A DNA stretch of 64,000 bases from Caulifigura coniformis (GCF_007745175.1 NZ_CP036271.1:2802314-2866313); one strand, 5' to 3'; counted from the first letter of the stretch, positions 1-10,071 are shown. Translations and numbers: made by a program. Notes: a model not told the origin generated them from the letters alone.

Positions 1-1245
1 ATCTTCCGGAATGAGCCGATTCTCTTCGGATGGACCAATTCCGATTCCGGAGTCGTCGCCGGCTTTTATGTGCAGGTGCTGACGGCGATGGCGACGCCGC
101 TGATCTTCTTCGCGATCGTGGATGCGTTCGTCCGCACGAACATCACGGGCGGACAGGGGCTGAAAATGTTCGTCATCTGCGCAACGAACATTGCGGCCGC
201 GTTTCTCATCGGGCTCACGATCATCAACGTGTGGCACCCCGGCGAGGCCTGGTCCGAAACGCTCAAGGCCGCGGAATCCCGGGCCGAAATGTCTGCGGGC
301 ACTGCCGCTCCCGCGCTGCCAGCGACGCCGCGCGACGTGTCGCTCGCGCCGCTCGACATCCTTCGCTCCTTCGTCCCCAAAAGCATCGCCCAGCCCTTTC
401 TGGAGAACATGGTCCTCACGGTCGCCGTGCTGGCGATGCTGATCGGGGCCGCGCGTCGGAAGCTCACGCGCACGGACGACCCCGAACTGGCGGCGGCTCT
501 CACGTCGTTCGACCACGTCATCATCGCGCTGTACCAGATCGTCCTGCGGCTCCTGCTGTGGATGATCGAACTGGCCCCCTTTGCGATTTGTCTGTCGGTC
601 GCCGGCGTGATCGGGACAACGGGACTGAAAACGTTCGCGGTCGTCGGCGTCTTCATGGCGACGATCATGGCCGGCCTCGGTTTTCATTCGCTCGTCTATT
701 ACCCGCTGAGCGTCTGGCTCATGGCAGGCCTGTCGCCCCGGCGTTTCTTCCGGGAGGGAGGCGGCGCCATCCTGACCGGTCTGTCACTGAACAGCAGCCT
801 GGCGACGGCCCCGCTGACGCTTGAGGCCCTCGCGCGGCTTGGGGTCAGCGATTCGTCGGCCCGCCTGTCCGCCTGCGTCGGCACCAATTTCAACAACGAC
901 GGCGTCACCCTGTATGAGGCGATGACCGCCCTGTTCATTGCGCAGGCCCTCGGGCTCGATCTGAGCCTGGGGCATCAGATCACGATTCTGCTCGCCGCTC
1001 TCGTCGGCAGCATGGGAATCGCCGGGATTCCCAATTCCGGTCTCATCATCCTGGCGCTCGTCCTGAAAGCGGCCCGGCTCCCTGACGCCGCGATCCAGCT
1101 CGCGATTCCGATTGCGTACAGCATCGACTTCGTCCTGGCGCGTCTGCGATCGGCCGTGAACGTCATGGGAGACCTGCAGGTGGCGATCCTGCTGGACGTG
1201 GCGCATCGCGGCGAAATCGGCGACTCGGCAGAGTCGGCCGCGTAG
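1..1245 (+). CDS. Dicarboxylate/amino acid:cation symporter (DAACS/SDF family), 5' end outside window
   Basis: The reading frame is open from base 1, so the N-terminus lies upstream; 414 codons remain. The protein is highly hydrophobic with multiple membrane segments. Near the C-terminus it has the family's substrate/Na+ site signature, GTNFNNDG around residues 296-303, followed by a long hydrophobic helix and a GIPNSG hairpin-like segment. DAACS proteins are inner-membrane carriers that couple uptake of C4-dicarboxylates or acidic amino acids to Na+ or H+. The substrate cannot be told from sequence. An aldo/keto reductase gene follows in the same direction 88 bases later, which does not by itself imply a shared pathway. 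Confidence 0.88.
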   Translation: MFRNEPILFGWTNSDSGVVAGFYVQVLTAMATPLIFFAIVDAFVRTNITGGQGLKMFVICATNIAAAFLIGLTIINVWHPGEAWSETLKAAESRAEMSAGTAAPALPATPRDVSLAPLDILRSFVPKSIAQPFLENMVLTVAVLAMLIGAARRKLTRTDDPELAAALTSFDHVIIALYQIVLRLLLWMIELAPFAICLSVAGVIGTTGLKTFAVVGVFMATIMAGLGFHSLVYYPLSVWLMAGLSPRRFFREGGGAILTGLSLNSSLATAPLTLEALARLGVSDSSARLSACVGTNFNNDGVTLYEAMTALFIAQALGLDLSLGHQITILLAALVGSMGIAGIPNSGLIILALVLKAARLPDAAIQLAIPIAYSIDFVLARLRSAVNVMGDLQVAILLDVAHRGEIGDSAESAA

Positions 1246-1333
1246 CTCGCCTCCGGATTGGCGCTGCCGGTTGCCTCCGCGAATGCCGGCGCGCCTACAA
1301 TCGCACTCCACGTCCTCTGCGAACGGAATTCTT

Positions 1334-2308
1334 ATGCAACTGCGCTCTCTCGGAACCACCGGCTTCAACATCGCTCCACTGGCGCTTGGCGGCAATGTGT
1401 TCGGTTGGACGGCTGATGAGCCGACATCGTTCGCGATCCTCGATCGCTTCGTGGAGGCGGGCTTCAACCTTGTCGATACGGCCGACGTCTATTCGAAGTG
1501 GGCCCCCGGTCATCAGGGAGGCGAATCCGAGATCGTTCTCGGCAAGTGGTTCCGGCAGGGGGGGAAGCGGGAGAAGATCGTTCTGGCCACCAAGGTCGGG
1601 ATGGAACTCGGTCCCGATCGGAAGGGGCTGTCGAAACGCTGGATCACGAGGTCCGTCGAAGATTCCCTGCGCCGGCTTCAGACCGACGTCATCGACCTCT
1701 ACCAGTCCCATCTGGACGACGAGTCGACGCCGCTCGAAGAGACGCTCGCCGCGTACGACGGACTGATCAAGGCGGGAAAGGTCCGGGCGATCGGAGCGTC
1801 CAACTACTCGGCGGCCCGGCTGACCACAGCCCTGGAGGTGAGCCGCAAGCACAACCTTCCGGCCTACGGCTGCCTGCAGCCGCTCTACAACCTTTATGAC
1901 CGGGCCGTGTTCGAGGCGGAATTGAGGGATGCGTGTCTGACGAACGGCGTGGGAGTGATTCCCTATTTCTCACTCGGAGCGGGATTCCTGACTGGGAAAT
2001 ATCGGTCGGAGGCGGATCTGCAGGGCCGGGCGCGCGGCAAGAAAGTGGCCGAGTATCTGAACGAACGGGGCCTTCGAATCCTGAAGGCGCTGGATGCCGA
2101 GGCCGCACGGATGAACGCGGAACCGGCCCAGGTTGCGCTGGCGTGGCTCATTCATCGGCCGGGTGTCACCGCGCCGATCGTCAGCGCCACGTCGACCGGG
2201 CAGCTTGATGCCGTGCTGAAATCCGCCTCGCTCAAGCTCGACGCCGAGGCGATCGGGAACCTGGATCGCGCCAGTGATGAATCCGGGAGCACCGGCCGCC
2301 GGGATTGA
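1334..2308 (+). CDS. Aldo/keto reductase family oxidoreductase
   Basis: A 324-residue TIM-barrel NAD(P)H-dependent oxidoreductase. The AKR catalytic set is visible: DTADVY (Asp and Tyr, about residues 40-45), LATKVG (Lys) and LYQSHLDD (His). The C-terminal cofactor-loop region includes a VAPIVSA-type segment. I prefer the ATG at 1334 over an upstream ATG at 1271 because homologous AKRs begin with a short MQLRSLG-like strand, which matches this start exactly. Proteins of this group reduce aldehydes and sugars and are cytosolic; the substrate is unknown. The gene stands alone, followed by a hairpin at 2376-2400. Confidence 0.9.
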   Translation: MQLRSLGTTGFNIAPLALGGNVFGWTADEPTSFAILDRFVEAGFNLVDTADVYSKWAPGHQGGESEIVLGKWFRQGGKREKIVLATKVGMELGPDRKGLSKRWITRSVEDSLRRLQTDVIDLYQSHLDDESTPLEETLAAYDGLIKAGKVRAIGASNYSAARLTTALEVSRKHNLPAYGCLQPLYNLYDRAVFEAELRDACLTNGVGVIPYFSLGAGFLTGKYRSEADLQGRARGKKVAEYLNERGLRILKALDAEAARMNAEPAQVALAWLIHRPGVTAPIVSATSTGQLDAVLKSASLKLDAEAIGNLDRASDESGSTGRRD

Positions 2309-2375
2309 TCCCTCCCTCTTACGCAGTCGCTAAAGCCAGCGCCACCGCGACCCGTCTGACCGCTCCAGCATGTCC

Positions 2376-2400
2376 ATCCGCGATGAAAAAGGTCGCGGAT
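2376..2400. terminator. Hairpin downstream of aldo/keto reductase gene
   Basis: Perfect 8-bp inverted arms (ATCCGCGA at 2376-2383, TCGCGGAT at 2393-2400) with a 9-base loop lie 67 bases after the reductase stop codon. There is no clear T-tract on either side, so termination is plausible but unproven. Confidence 0.4.
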
Positions 2401-2542
2401 CCGGCAATTGCTGCCGCACAGAGTCCGCGATGGGCCGACAAATCTTTCGCGACTTCAAAACCGTGAGCCGGAGTCGTCATGCCATCGTCCGCCGGTTTGG
2501 GTGAGCGGCGAGGTTCACGGAATATCTTAAGGCGCTCGTGAA

Positions 2543-4981
2543 ATGGGTTTCTCTTCCTGGGGGCGGTTGTTGGGTGGGCTTCGTCACTCGATGAACCTGG
2601 GAGGAACGCCTCGGCGTCGGCGCGTCGGCTCTTCGATCACGACGGAGCCGCTGGCTCTCGAAACCCGCCTCTTGCCCGCCGCCACTCCCATCGGCGCGCC
2701 AGTGCTCGTTGATGCGCCAGCCGATGGCGACGTCAATACGGTGGAGCGGGATAACCAGTCGATCGCTGCCGACGCGGCCGGCAACTTCGTCGTCACCTGG
2801 CATCAGGAGACGTCCGACGGAATCAACGTGATGGCACGGCGGTTCCATGCGGATGGAACTCCCGCCGGTGAGGCCTTCGTGGTCAACACCTCCTCGGTCA
2901 GCGACCAGAGGCTGCCGGCCGTGGCGATGAACGCATCGGGAAGTTTCGTGATCGTCTGGGAGTCGGGTGACGATGGGCCCCGACGCGATATTTTCGCGCG
3001 GCGTTACGACGCTGATGGGACGGCTTTGGGAAGTGAGTTCCGTGTCCATGCTGACGTCGACGATCTGCGTCTGAATCCGGAAGTGGCCCTCAGCGAGGAT
3101 GGCTCCTTCGCGATCACCTGGGCGCGTCACGACCTGCCGTCGAGCAATATTGATCTGTTTGTTCGCCGCTACGATTCGACCGGCGTGCCCCTGGGCAATG
3201 AACTCGAAGTCGTCAGTGACGTGAACCAGCAGAGCCCCGAGATCGCCAGCACGCCTGATGGCGGCTACATCCTCGTATGGGCCGATCTCTTCCAGCTGCA
3301 TGGGCAGCGTTTTGACGCCGACGGTGAGGAGATCGGAGGCCGATTCGCGATCGGCACGACGAACTTTGCCGAGTCCCCGGCGATCGCGGTCGATACGGAC
3401 GGAGGATTCCTTGTCGCCTGGCAGGGAACGACAGAGTTCACCTTCGACTACAAGCACATCTATGCGCAGCGTTTCACGGCCGAGGGAGTCGCTGACGGCG
3501 ACCAGTTCCTGGTGAACTCCAACCCCACCGTGAACCGCGAGTGGGCGCCGGCGGTGGCGGTGACGGTCGATGGGAACTTCGTCATCTCATGGACCGGAGA
3601 GAATCCGCACTTCAGCTACCGCGACGTGTTCGCACGCACGTTCAACGCGGACGGCGTTCCACTCGAAGATGCCTTCCGCGTCAATCCGGCGTCCGCCGGA
3701 GACCAGCGGTTTGGCTACGTCGCGATGACTCCCACCGGCGATTTCGTCGTCAATTGGGCCGACGGCGCCGAGGGGGACCTGTATGTTCAGCGTTACGTGC
3801 TGAACTTCGCACCGTCCGACATCGTCCTTTCGTCGAACTCGATCCCGGAAAACTCGCCGGCCGGTTCGGTCGTGGGGGCTTTGTCAGCGACTGATCTTGG
3901 GCTGGGCGACACGTTCGTCTTCGAACTGGTGTCGGGCGATGGAGACACCGGCAACGGAGCCTTCGAGATTGTCGGCAGCGAACTGAGGACAACGGCCTCC
4001 TTCGATTACGAAAGTCAGTCGAACTACTCCATCCGCGTCCGTGCCACCGACCTGGCCGGGGCAACAGTCGAGAAGGTGCTCACGGTTGATGTCGCGAACG
4101 TTGCGGAGACGCCGGAGATCACCCTCAGCAACAATTCCGTCGACGAGAATCTTCCCAGGAAGACGGTGGTGGGAGTTCTCGGCCTCACCGATGCGCCCGA
4201 CGGCCCGCTGAAGTTCCGGCTCGTCCGCGGCGAGGGGGCCAGCGGAAACGGTCGTTTCCGAATCTCCGGCAATCAGCTGGTCACGAAGTCCCGCCTCGAC
4301 GCGGAACAACAGTCGAGTTACACCGTGCGGATCCAGGTGACCGATGCACAGGGCAACGTCACGGTTCAGGTCTTCGAGATCGAAGTCGGCGACGTCAATG
4401 AGCCCGTCACGCGATTGAAGTTCGAGCGGGCTTCCTTCGCTGAGAACATGCCTGCCGGAACCGTGGCCGGCACGCTGCAGGCGATCGACCCGGACGCCGA
4501 TGACAGCTGGACCTACGAACTGGTTTCCGGAACCGGCGATGGTGACAACGACCTGTTTACGATCGTTGGAGACGAGATCCAGACCGCGGCGGAGCTCGAT
4601 TACGAAACGAAGTCGCACTACTCCGTGCGGGTTCGAGTGACCGATTCGGAAGGTGAGTCAGTCGAGAAACGGCTGACGATCCGAATCGCGAACGTCAACG
4701 AGCAGCCGACTGCGATCGCGCTGTCGAACTCCACCGCCGGGGTGAACCAGAAGGCTGGAACGGTCATCGGCCAGTTGTCTGTACTCGATCCGGATCGGAA
4801 CGAGCGATTTCAGTTCAGTCTTGTCCCGGGCGCCGCTGACAATTCGCTGTTCCAGGTGCAGGGCAGGAACCTGAAGACGAACGTGATGTTCGACGCCCCG
4901 GCAATCTTCCCCGTACGCCTGCGTGTGACCGACAAAGACGGCCTGTGGTTCGAAGACGACTTCTCGATCACGGTCGAATAG
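2543..4981 (+). CDS. Large secreted/surface protein with repeated WD-like blocks and cadherin-like repeats
   Basis: 812 residues. Residues about 1-55 form a planctomycete-type basic leader followed by a conserved LETRLLPAA-like segment, often found at the start of planctomycete surface proteins. Residues about 60-430 hold roughly seven blocks of 50-60 residues with the pattern FVVTW...RR(Y/F)(D/N)ADG, probably a beta-propeller or beta-solenoid. Residues about 430-812 hold four cadherin-like repeats with recurring S.NS(I/V)(D/P)EN, A(T/I)D.D and V(R/T)VTD motifs, consistent with calcium-dependent beta-sandwich domains. The likely role is cell-surface adhesion or matrix; no catalytic site is seen. 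The ATG at 2543 is used; 2591 is an alternative. The stop codon lies inside the first copy of the 103-bp hairpin repeat. Confidence 0.8.
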   Translation: MGFSSWGRLLGGLRHSMNLGGTPRRRRVGSSITTEPLALETRLLPAATPIGAPVLVDAPADGDVNTVERDNQSIAADAAGNFVVTWHQETSDGINVMARRFHADGTPAGEAFVVNTSSVSDQRLPAVAMNASGSFVIVWESGDDGPRRDIFARRYDADGTALGSEFRVHADVDDLRLNPEVALSEDGSFAITWARHDLPSSNIDLFVRRYDSTGVPLGNELEVVSDVNQQSPEIASTPDGGYILVWADLFQLHGQRFDADGEEIGGRFAIGTTNFAESPAIAVDTDGGFLVAWQGTTEFTFDYKHIYAQRFTAEGVADGDQFLVNSNPTVNREWAPAVAVTVDGNFVISWTGENPHFSYRDVFARTFNADGVPLEDAFRVNPASAGDQRFGYVAMTPTGDFVVNWADGAEGDLYVQRYVLNFAPSDIVLSSNSIPENSPAGSVVGALSATDLGLGDTFVFELVSGDGDTGNGAFEIVGSELRTTASFDYESQSNYSIRVRATDLAGATVEKVLTVDVANVAETPEITLSNNSVDENLPRKTVVGVLGLTDAPDGPLKFRLVRGEGASGNGRFRISGNQLVTKSRLDAEQQSSYTVRIQVTDAQGNVTVQVFEIEVGDVNEPVTRLKFERASFAENMPAGTVAGTLQAIDPDADDSWTYELVSGTGDGDNDLFTIVGDEIQTAAELDYETKSHYSVRVRVTDSEGESVEKRLTIRIANVNEQPTAIALSNSTAGVNQKAGTVIGQLSVLDPDRNERFQFSLVPGAADNSLFQVQGRNLKTNVMFDAPAIFPVRLRVTDKDGLWFEDDFSITVE

Positions 4982-5081
4982 GCCATTCTCATGGCTCCTC
5001 TGCAGGCGATTGAACGGTTCTCGATTCGCATTCATCCGTTCATCGCCTGCGGAAAGCGGAATACCAACATTGAAGATGCTC
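4979..5081 (+). repeat. 103-bp hairpin repeat, copy 1
   Basis: This stretch matches the reverse complement of 10985-11087 at 93 of 103 positions, without gaps. It contains a long stem: GCAGGCGATTGAACGG (5002-5017) against CCGTTCATCGCCTGC (5036-5050), pairing apart from one bulged T, with an 18-base loop. It begins at the stop codon of the cadherin-like gene, so it forms that gene's 3' UTR. A 42-codon reading frame from the ATG at 4991 also exists, but nine of the ten differences between copies would change the amino acid, so coding is unlikely. I know of no named family with this sequence. Confidence 0.85.
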
Positions 5082-5175
5082 CAGGCGGCAGGCGGCCCGT
5101 GCGGGGTGTTGGCATCTGAAATCGAGGGGCCTAACCTGCGGTTCTCCGTTTCTGCCTCACCAGAGAACCGCCGTC

Positions 5176-6318
5176 ATGACCCGCCTCGCGATCCTGCATA
5201 TCGCTCTTGTCTCAGGGATCTTCTCCACGTCCGCTCTTGCCCAGACTCCGGGCGGCGGCGCTGAAGAGTTTCTCGATCGCGTCCGGACTCCGTTCTGGAC
5301 GTCCACGACCCAGGTCGAGCCATTGTTCTTCATTCAACAGTCGGCTGACCAGAGGCCGCAGGCGAAGCTGCTGTTCCCGGCGACGACGATCGCCCGTCTG
5401 ACCTCGGCCGACCGCACGACAACCTATGAAGCCGGCCGTGACTACACGCTGGGCGAAGAGGGAGTCGTGTCGCTGCCGGAAGGAAGCCGCATTCCGTTCA
5501 AGACGCTCGATCAGCTTTATCCGTTGATGACGTCCAATGAGCCGAGGATCCGCGGACGTCGCGGCGACGAGACTCGCGGCATCCTGTTCGGCGAAGGCGC
5601 GTTCTACCACGCGCTCCAGGCGGAAGTGACGTATGACGCGAAAGAGGCCCGGTGGGACGGCCCGCGGCCCGAGTATGCCGGCGAGCGCCTTCCGCGCTTG
5701 ACCGCGAAGCTCAAGGCGAAACAGCCGGTGCACATTCTCGTATGCGGCGACAGCATCTCGGCCGGGGGCAACGCGTCGAAGGTGACGAAGGCCAGCCCGG
5801 GATGTCCCGCCTTTCCGGAACTTGTCGCGGGAGCTCTCGGGCGTGCGAACCAGAGTGACGTGACGCTGACGAACGTCGCCGTCGGCGGCTGGACTTCCGA
5901 CCAGGGATTGAAGCAGGCGCAGGACGACCGGCCCGCGAAGGGAAAGCAGCCCGACCTCGTCATCATCGCGTTTGGGATGAACGATGTCGGTCGCCGCGAT
6001 GTGGCGCGCTACCGCAGGAACATCGAAGGCATCATCAGCGAAGTTCGGAAAGACGCCCCTGAGGCGGAGTTTCTTCTGGTGGCCACGATGCTCGGGAACA
6101 AGGAATGGTTTCTGCCGATGGACCAGTTCCCGATTTATCGCGATGCACTCGTCGAGCTGCAGGGCCCGGGAATCGCCGTTGCCGACCTCACGGCCATGTG
6201 GGACGGACTGCAGAAACGGAAGTCGTTCTACGACCTCACCGGCAACGGTGTGAACCATCCGAACGATTTCGGCCACCTGGTTTATGGCCAGGTCATCTTC
6301 GGCACGCTGTACCGCTGA
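5176..6318 (+). CDS. Secreted SGNH/GDSL-family hydrolase
   Basis: 380 residues with a Sec signal peptide (about residues 1-23, ending SALAQ). After an N-terminal region of about 180 residues of unclear fold comes the SGNH esterase domain. Block I is CGDSIS with the nucleophile at Ser193, a GMND block supplies the oxyanion-hole Asn, and the C-terminal NHPNDFGH block supplies catalytic His361. SGNH hydrolases deacylate carbohydrates, lipids or peptidoglycan; the exported location suggests a polysaccharide or lipid ester substrate. The gene is followed by a hairpin and a convergent lipoprotein gene. Confidence 0.88.
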   Translation: MTRLAILHIALVSGIFSTSALAQTPGGGAEEFLDRVRTPFWTSTTQVEPLFFIQQSADQRPQAKLLFPATTIARLTSADRTTTYEAGRDYTLGEEGVVSLPEGSRIPFKTLDQLYPLMTSNEPRIRGRRGDETRGILFGEGAFYHALQAEVTYDAKEARWDGPRPEYAGERLPRLTAKLKAKQPVHILVCGDSISAGGNASKVTKASPGCPAFPELVAGALGRANQSDVTLTNVAVGGWTSDQGLKQAQDDRPAKGKQPDLVIIAFGMNDVGRRDVARYRRNIEGIISEVRKDAPEAEFLLVATMLGNKEWFLPMDQFPIYRDALVELQGPGIAVADLTAMWDGLQKRKSFYDLTGNGVNHPNDFGHLVYGQVIFGTLYR

Positions 6319-6369
6319 ACCGACGCGCGAGCGCGAGATCACGAAGCACGGCGTCGCCATCAGCACAAA

Positions 6370-6411
6370 GAGCGAGCCCTCCTGATGAGTCCCAGGGGGG
6401 CTTGCTCGCTC
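6370..6411. terminator. Hairpin between convergent genes
   Basis: GAGCGAGC (6370-6377) pairs with GCTCGCTC (6404-6411). Flanking CC/GG runs inside could extend the stem with a small bulge. It sits between the SGNH hydrolase stop (6318) and the convergent lipoprotein stop (6430), so it could serve both as a terminator. No U-tract is present. Confidence 0.45.
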
Positions 6412-6429
6412 ATGCTTCGAGAGTTGATT

Positions 6430-6924
6430 TCAGTCTTTCAACTCGATCGTGATGTCGTTGGGGCCATCCTTCTTCACTTCGGCCGACAGCCCCGACGACT
6501 CGGGCCGGGCGTACTTCGTCGGGATCAGCGACTTCACCTTCGTCGGAGGGGGCGTCTTGCCATAGTTGGGAGACTTCTCGTCGAAGTACGAAGGGTCTTC
6601 CCCTTCGACGACCGATTTGGCGACCGTCACCACATGCCGCCCCTCGACCGCGCCGTCACCGGTTTCATAAGTCGTGAGGGTGAACTTGCCTTCGGCGTCG
6701 GTCAGTCCGGCCGCGCCGATCGCGTTGGCCGCATCGCCGGAGCGAAACGCCACGGCGGCCCCTGAGAGTGGCGTCCCCTTATGGGTCACCTTGCCATTCA
6801 CCTGATAAACCGGCTTGCGGTCCTTCAGCCATTTGGAGTCATCCACGGAGCTGCAGCCAGTCAGCATCATGACGACGGACGCAATTGCCAGAGAGCGACA
6901 GAGAGACATCGAGTGGAGCCTCAT
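6430..6924 (-). CDS. Lipoprotein with carboxypeptidase-regulatory-like (transthyretin-like) domain
   Basis: 164 residues. A lipoprotein signal with lipobox LTGC lies about 24 residues from the chosen start, followed by one beta-sandwich domain of the carboxypeptidase-regulatory type (VNGKVTHKGTPLSGA..., then T(D)AEGKFTLTTY). Such small lipoproteins are very common in planctomycetes directly downstream of DUF1559 genes. That is the arrangement here: the broken DUF1559 gene ends 80 bases upstream on the same strand. Start choice is between ATG at 6924 and ATG at 6909; the latter also gives a good signal. Function is unknown, probably envelope or surface attachment. Confidence 0.85.
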   Translation of the reverse strand: MRLHSMSLCRSLAIASVVMMLTGCSSVDDSKWLKDRKPVYQVNGKVTHKGTPLSGAAVAFRSGDAANAIGAAGLTDAEGKFTLTTYETGDGAVEGRHVVTVAKSVVEGEDPSYFDEKSPNYGKTPPPTKVKSLIPTKYARPESSGLSAEVKKDGPNDITIELKD

Positions 6925-7004
6925 CGGAAGAATGTCCGGACGTGAAGAAATGACAGCCGCCCACGTCGGGCGCGGACGGCTGCCAATGAGATCGCTCTCA
7001 GCGA

Positions 7005-8023
7005 TTAGAATTCGCCGAGCGTTTCGCCGCACGCACGCGTGCTGAGACCGCCCCAGATGCCATAGGGGCTCCGCTGGGTTGTGCGTCCCGGAGGAGCGGC
7101 CGAGGCATTGCCGCGATCGATGTTGTTGCTGAACATCCGCACGGCGCCGTCCGCCATCAAGGCCTGAACGCCTCCTGTATGGGTGCTGGAGGCCGGCCAG
7201 ATCGAGTTGCTGGGATCTTCCGAGTTCGTCCCCAGCACGCAGCTGGGCGAGTTGGGCGGAAGAACGGCCGTGAACCCTGTGAAGATCGGACGGGCATCGC
7301 CCCATCGATCACCCCGGCGATAGCCTTCGGCCGGTGTCGGCGTCGTGAAACGTGACGGGTCCGTCGACGAAATCACGGCCAGGCACACGGCCGGGTTCGT
7401 ATCGAGGCCTGTGACCGAAACCTGCGGACGACCGTAGGCGTCGCTCCAGTCCTGGGAATAGGAGGGCGATCGGCGGAACTCTGCGACCAGCAGGGTGTTG
7501 CTCGTGCCATCAAGCACGTCGCGAATCCCGATCGGCGTGCGTCCCGGGAACATCCCGCGCATGCGCTCCGGCTCCCAGTTCTCGAGTTCCGTGATGCGGT
7601 CACCGCGGTTGGTTCCGTAGTTCACCTTTCCCAGTCCACGATTCTGCTTGATGTCCGAAGGACACTGCAGAACTTCCATCTGCTGACGCCACCAGGGATA
7701 GGTGGTCGCATTGTCCGTCCAGGGGGTCGGCCCCTGGTTCGGGGACGACATGATCTGATTGAAAAGAGGGCCCTGGTCGAGGAACGGCAGAAGAGCGACA
7801 TACACGGACAGCCGGCCACCGTTATTCACGGTGCCGTCCGCAGTCCCCATCATATTGGCGGGAAACGCGTTATAAGTGTCGTGATAGTTGTGCATTGCGA
7901 GCGGCGGGCGGCCTCTCGAGCCTGCTGAACGGCAGGAAGCAGAAGGGCGATCAGAATGGCGATGATGGCGATCACCACCAGCAGTTCAATCAACGTAAAA
8001 GCTTGTCGACGTACCCGAAGCAT
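7005..8023 (-). pseudogene. DUF1559 prepilin-like gene, frameshifted by a 34-bp deletion
   Basis: The first 44 codons from ATG 8023 (good GAGGAG ribosome site) encode the prepilin-type start [16 protein letters not shown] and continue to ARRSQC. The frame then shifts. The remaining 296 codons, from HNYHD (7892 down) to the typical C-terminal GEF stop, lie in another frame. Compared with the intact paralogue at 25393-26340, the segment [10 protein letters not shown] is missing. The offset between the conserved starts is 128 bases here against 162 there, so exactly 34 bases are lost. The junction carries GCAATGC, which in an intact gene would probably have occurred at both ends of the lost segment. 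No other stop or frameshift is seen, so the lesion is recent or an assembly error. Confidence 0.85.
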
Positions 8024-8343
8024 AGCGCACGCTCCTCGACGAAAAACAATAGAAGAAACCGATAGACGTTCCGCGAAGCAGGCCTCTGAAAGCAGCACGA
8101 ACAGCACTTGCAGCAAACAGCACGTCAGCGACGAAGCAGCACTGAAAGAAGCCAGCACCCAAAAAAGCAATCCGCACAAAGAGTAGCCGTGAGTCGATGC
8201 TACCCGTGCGGCGGCCCGGCGGTCAACTGGCATTCTGACCATCGTATTGACAAGCGACGCAGAGGATATGCAATCGGGGCTGGCATATGCCGACTGGTCT
8301 GTGCGACTTGATATCGTCGACACTGAAATGCGGGTGCCGATGA
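8024..8343. other. Intergenic region upstream of the broken DUF1559 gene
   Basis: 320 bases without a convincing gene. A possible minus-strand promoter is TTGACC (8226-8221) and TAGCAT (8202-8197) with an 18-base spacer. The transcribed leader that would follow (about 8060-8165) is unusually rich in repeated AGCAGCA(C)-like and GAA triplets and has little secondary structure by eye. Nothing else is recognised. Confidence 0.3.
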
Positions 8344-9972
8344 TCAAGTCGCGCCGTAACGCCGCAGGGTCTCGGCAATTTCCCCGTGGCCGCGGCGCTC
8401 CGCCCACGCCAAGGGCCGCGCCCAGTCCGGCTCGTCCGGCAGGCTGAGCCGGGCTCCCCGGCCCAGCAGAAACTCAACCATCTCGCGCTTCCCGTACTTC
8501 GCAGCCCAGCCCAGGGGGGTGGAGCAGATCTCTTCATCCCGCGCGTGCAGGTTCGCCCCCCGGTCGAGGAAACAGGCCGCCGCGTCGATGTCCCCTTTGC
8601 GGGCGAATTGATGCAGTGGAGTGATCATCAGCCAGTCCGGCTGGTCCGGATTCATGCCATGCTCGAAAAGCAGGTCGTTGAGTTCATTGGTTTTCGACCC
8701 GACGAGCCAGCCGGGCCACGCGATGCGTCTGGGCAGGTCGGGCTGATACTTGAGAATCAGGTGAACGAATGGGGCATGTCCGTTCCCGGCGGCATTGCAC
8801 AGCGCATCGGCATCATCCGCGAGGGCGGGGTTTGCTGCGAACATCGCGGCCCCGGTCCGGACATCCCCCTCGTAGCCCAGGATCTCCGCGCTCGTCGCGG
8901 CGCCGTACGAGCACAGCAGGTCGATCATCGCCTGATCGCCGTTCGAGACGGCCCGCGCCAACGCATCGGCCGAACTCTCCACGGCCTGGTTGGGGTTGGC
9001 GCCGTGCTCCAGAAGGAGTCGCGCGATCTCGTGATGCCCATTGGCCGCTGCGGAGTAGAGGGCATGGCCATCAGGGGCGATCCCTTCTTCCGGCAGGTTC
9101 GGATCGGCTCCCCGTTCGAGCAGCAGTCGGACGATGTCGAGATGCCCCTTCGCGGCTGCGTTCGTCAGCGGGGCGCCGGAGCCGACATAGTACGTCGAGT
9201 ATTCCGAAACACGGTTGATCAGCCCCGGATCGCCGTCGATGAGCTCGCGGACGCGCTCGATCTCCCCGAGGTGGCAGGCCGTGTTGAGGTCGCAAAACGC
9301 CCCGTTGGCGAGCAGGTGGTCGAGCATCTGCCTGGGCGAAAGGGGCCAGTCCCGGGCAACGTCGCGCCAGCCACGGAAGTAGTAGTCGCCATTGACGAGT
9401 TGAATGGGGCGGGCCCCGTCGTAGCGCACCGCATTGACATCCGCTCCACGTTCCAGGAGCTCGTCGACCATCTCGATCTGTCGCGTCATCACGGCCCAGT
9501 GAATCGGCTGGTTCGACCGGGCGTCGCCCACGTGGAGCAGTTCGGGAGTCGCCTCGAGCAGGCTCCGGACCGCGGGGCGATCGCGATTCCGGAGGGCGGC
9601 TGCAATCGCTTCACCGCGCGGCGAGGCGTTCAATCGGTTCTCGAGGTGATCGCTCAGCACCCGTTCGACATCGTGATGTCCCCGGTCGCGACAGATCTCA
9701 AGCAGGCTGTCATTGACTGCCAGGCTCAGTGGATCGGCGCCCTGGTCGAGGAGGAATGCCACGACAGGTGTCCGTCCTTCACGCACAGCGAAGGACAGCG
9801 GCGTGCGATACATCCAATGTGCCCGGACGAGGGACGCATCGCGCCGGATGAGCCGCTGCACGGCGGGCAGATCGCCCGCGAGACAGGCGGTGAAGAGGTC
9901 CCAGACGTCAACTCCCCGCCCCGTGGACCACTTCAGCCGATCGGTCAGCCAGAGCTCACGTGGGCGCTGCAT
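8344..9972 (-). CDS. Ankyrin-repeat protein
   Basis: 542 residues composed almost wholly of ankyrin-type repeats. Units of about 33 residues recur with the patterns TPL..A...G...(V/I)..LL(D/E).GA(D/N)P, for example [32 protein letters not shown] and FLDRGANL. About ten to twelve units can be counted, some degenerate. There is no signal peptide or membrane segment, so it is probably a cytoplasmic protein-binding scaffold. Partners are unknown and no enzymatic domain is visible. The gene is preceded on the same strand by the FkbM methyltransferase gene, with a 99-base gap. A very long open frame on the opposite strand here is an antisense shadow. Confidence 0.88.
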   Translation of the reverse strand: MQRPRELWLTDRLKWSTGRGVDVWDLFTACLAGDLPAVQRLIRRDASLVRAHWMYRTPLSFAVREGRTPVVAFLLDQGADPLSLAVNDSLLEICRDRGHHDVERVLSDHLENRLNASPRGEAIAAALRNRDRPAVRSLLEATPELLHVGDARSNQPIHWAVMTRQIEMVDELLERGADVNAVRYDGARPIQLVNGDYYFRGWRDVARDWPLSPRQMLDHLLANGAFCDLNTACHLGEIERVRELIDGDPGLINRVSEYSTYYVGSGAPLTNAAAKGHLDIVRLLLERGADPNLPEEGIAPDGHALYSAAANGHHEIARLLLEHGANPNQAVESSADALARAVSNGDQAMIDLLCSYGAATSAEILGYEGDVRTGAAMFAANPALADDADALCNAAGNGHAPFVHLILKYQPDLPRRIAWPGWLVGSKTNELNDLLFEHGMNPDQPDWLMITPLHQFARKGDIDAAACFLDRGANLHARDEEICSTPLGWAAKYGKREMVEFLLGRGARLSLPDEPDWARPLAWAERRGHGEIAETLRRYGAT

Positions 9973-10071
9973 GGGGAGACGCCATTTCGATGCGCAGAGC
10001 GGGGAGAACCCGGGACATCCGGAAGGAGCCTGCCAACGATCATACCAGCGAGACTGCCCGCCGCCCGCTGC

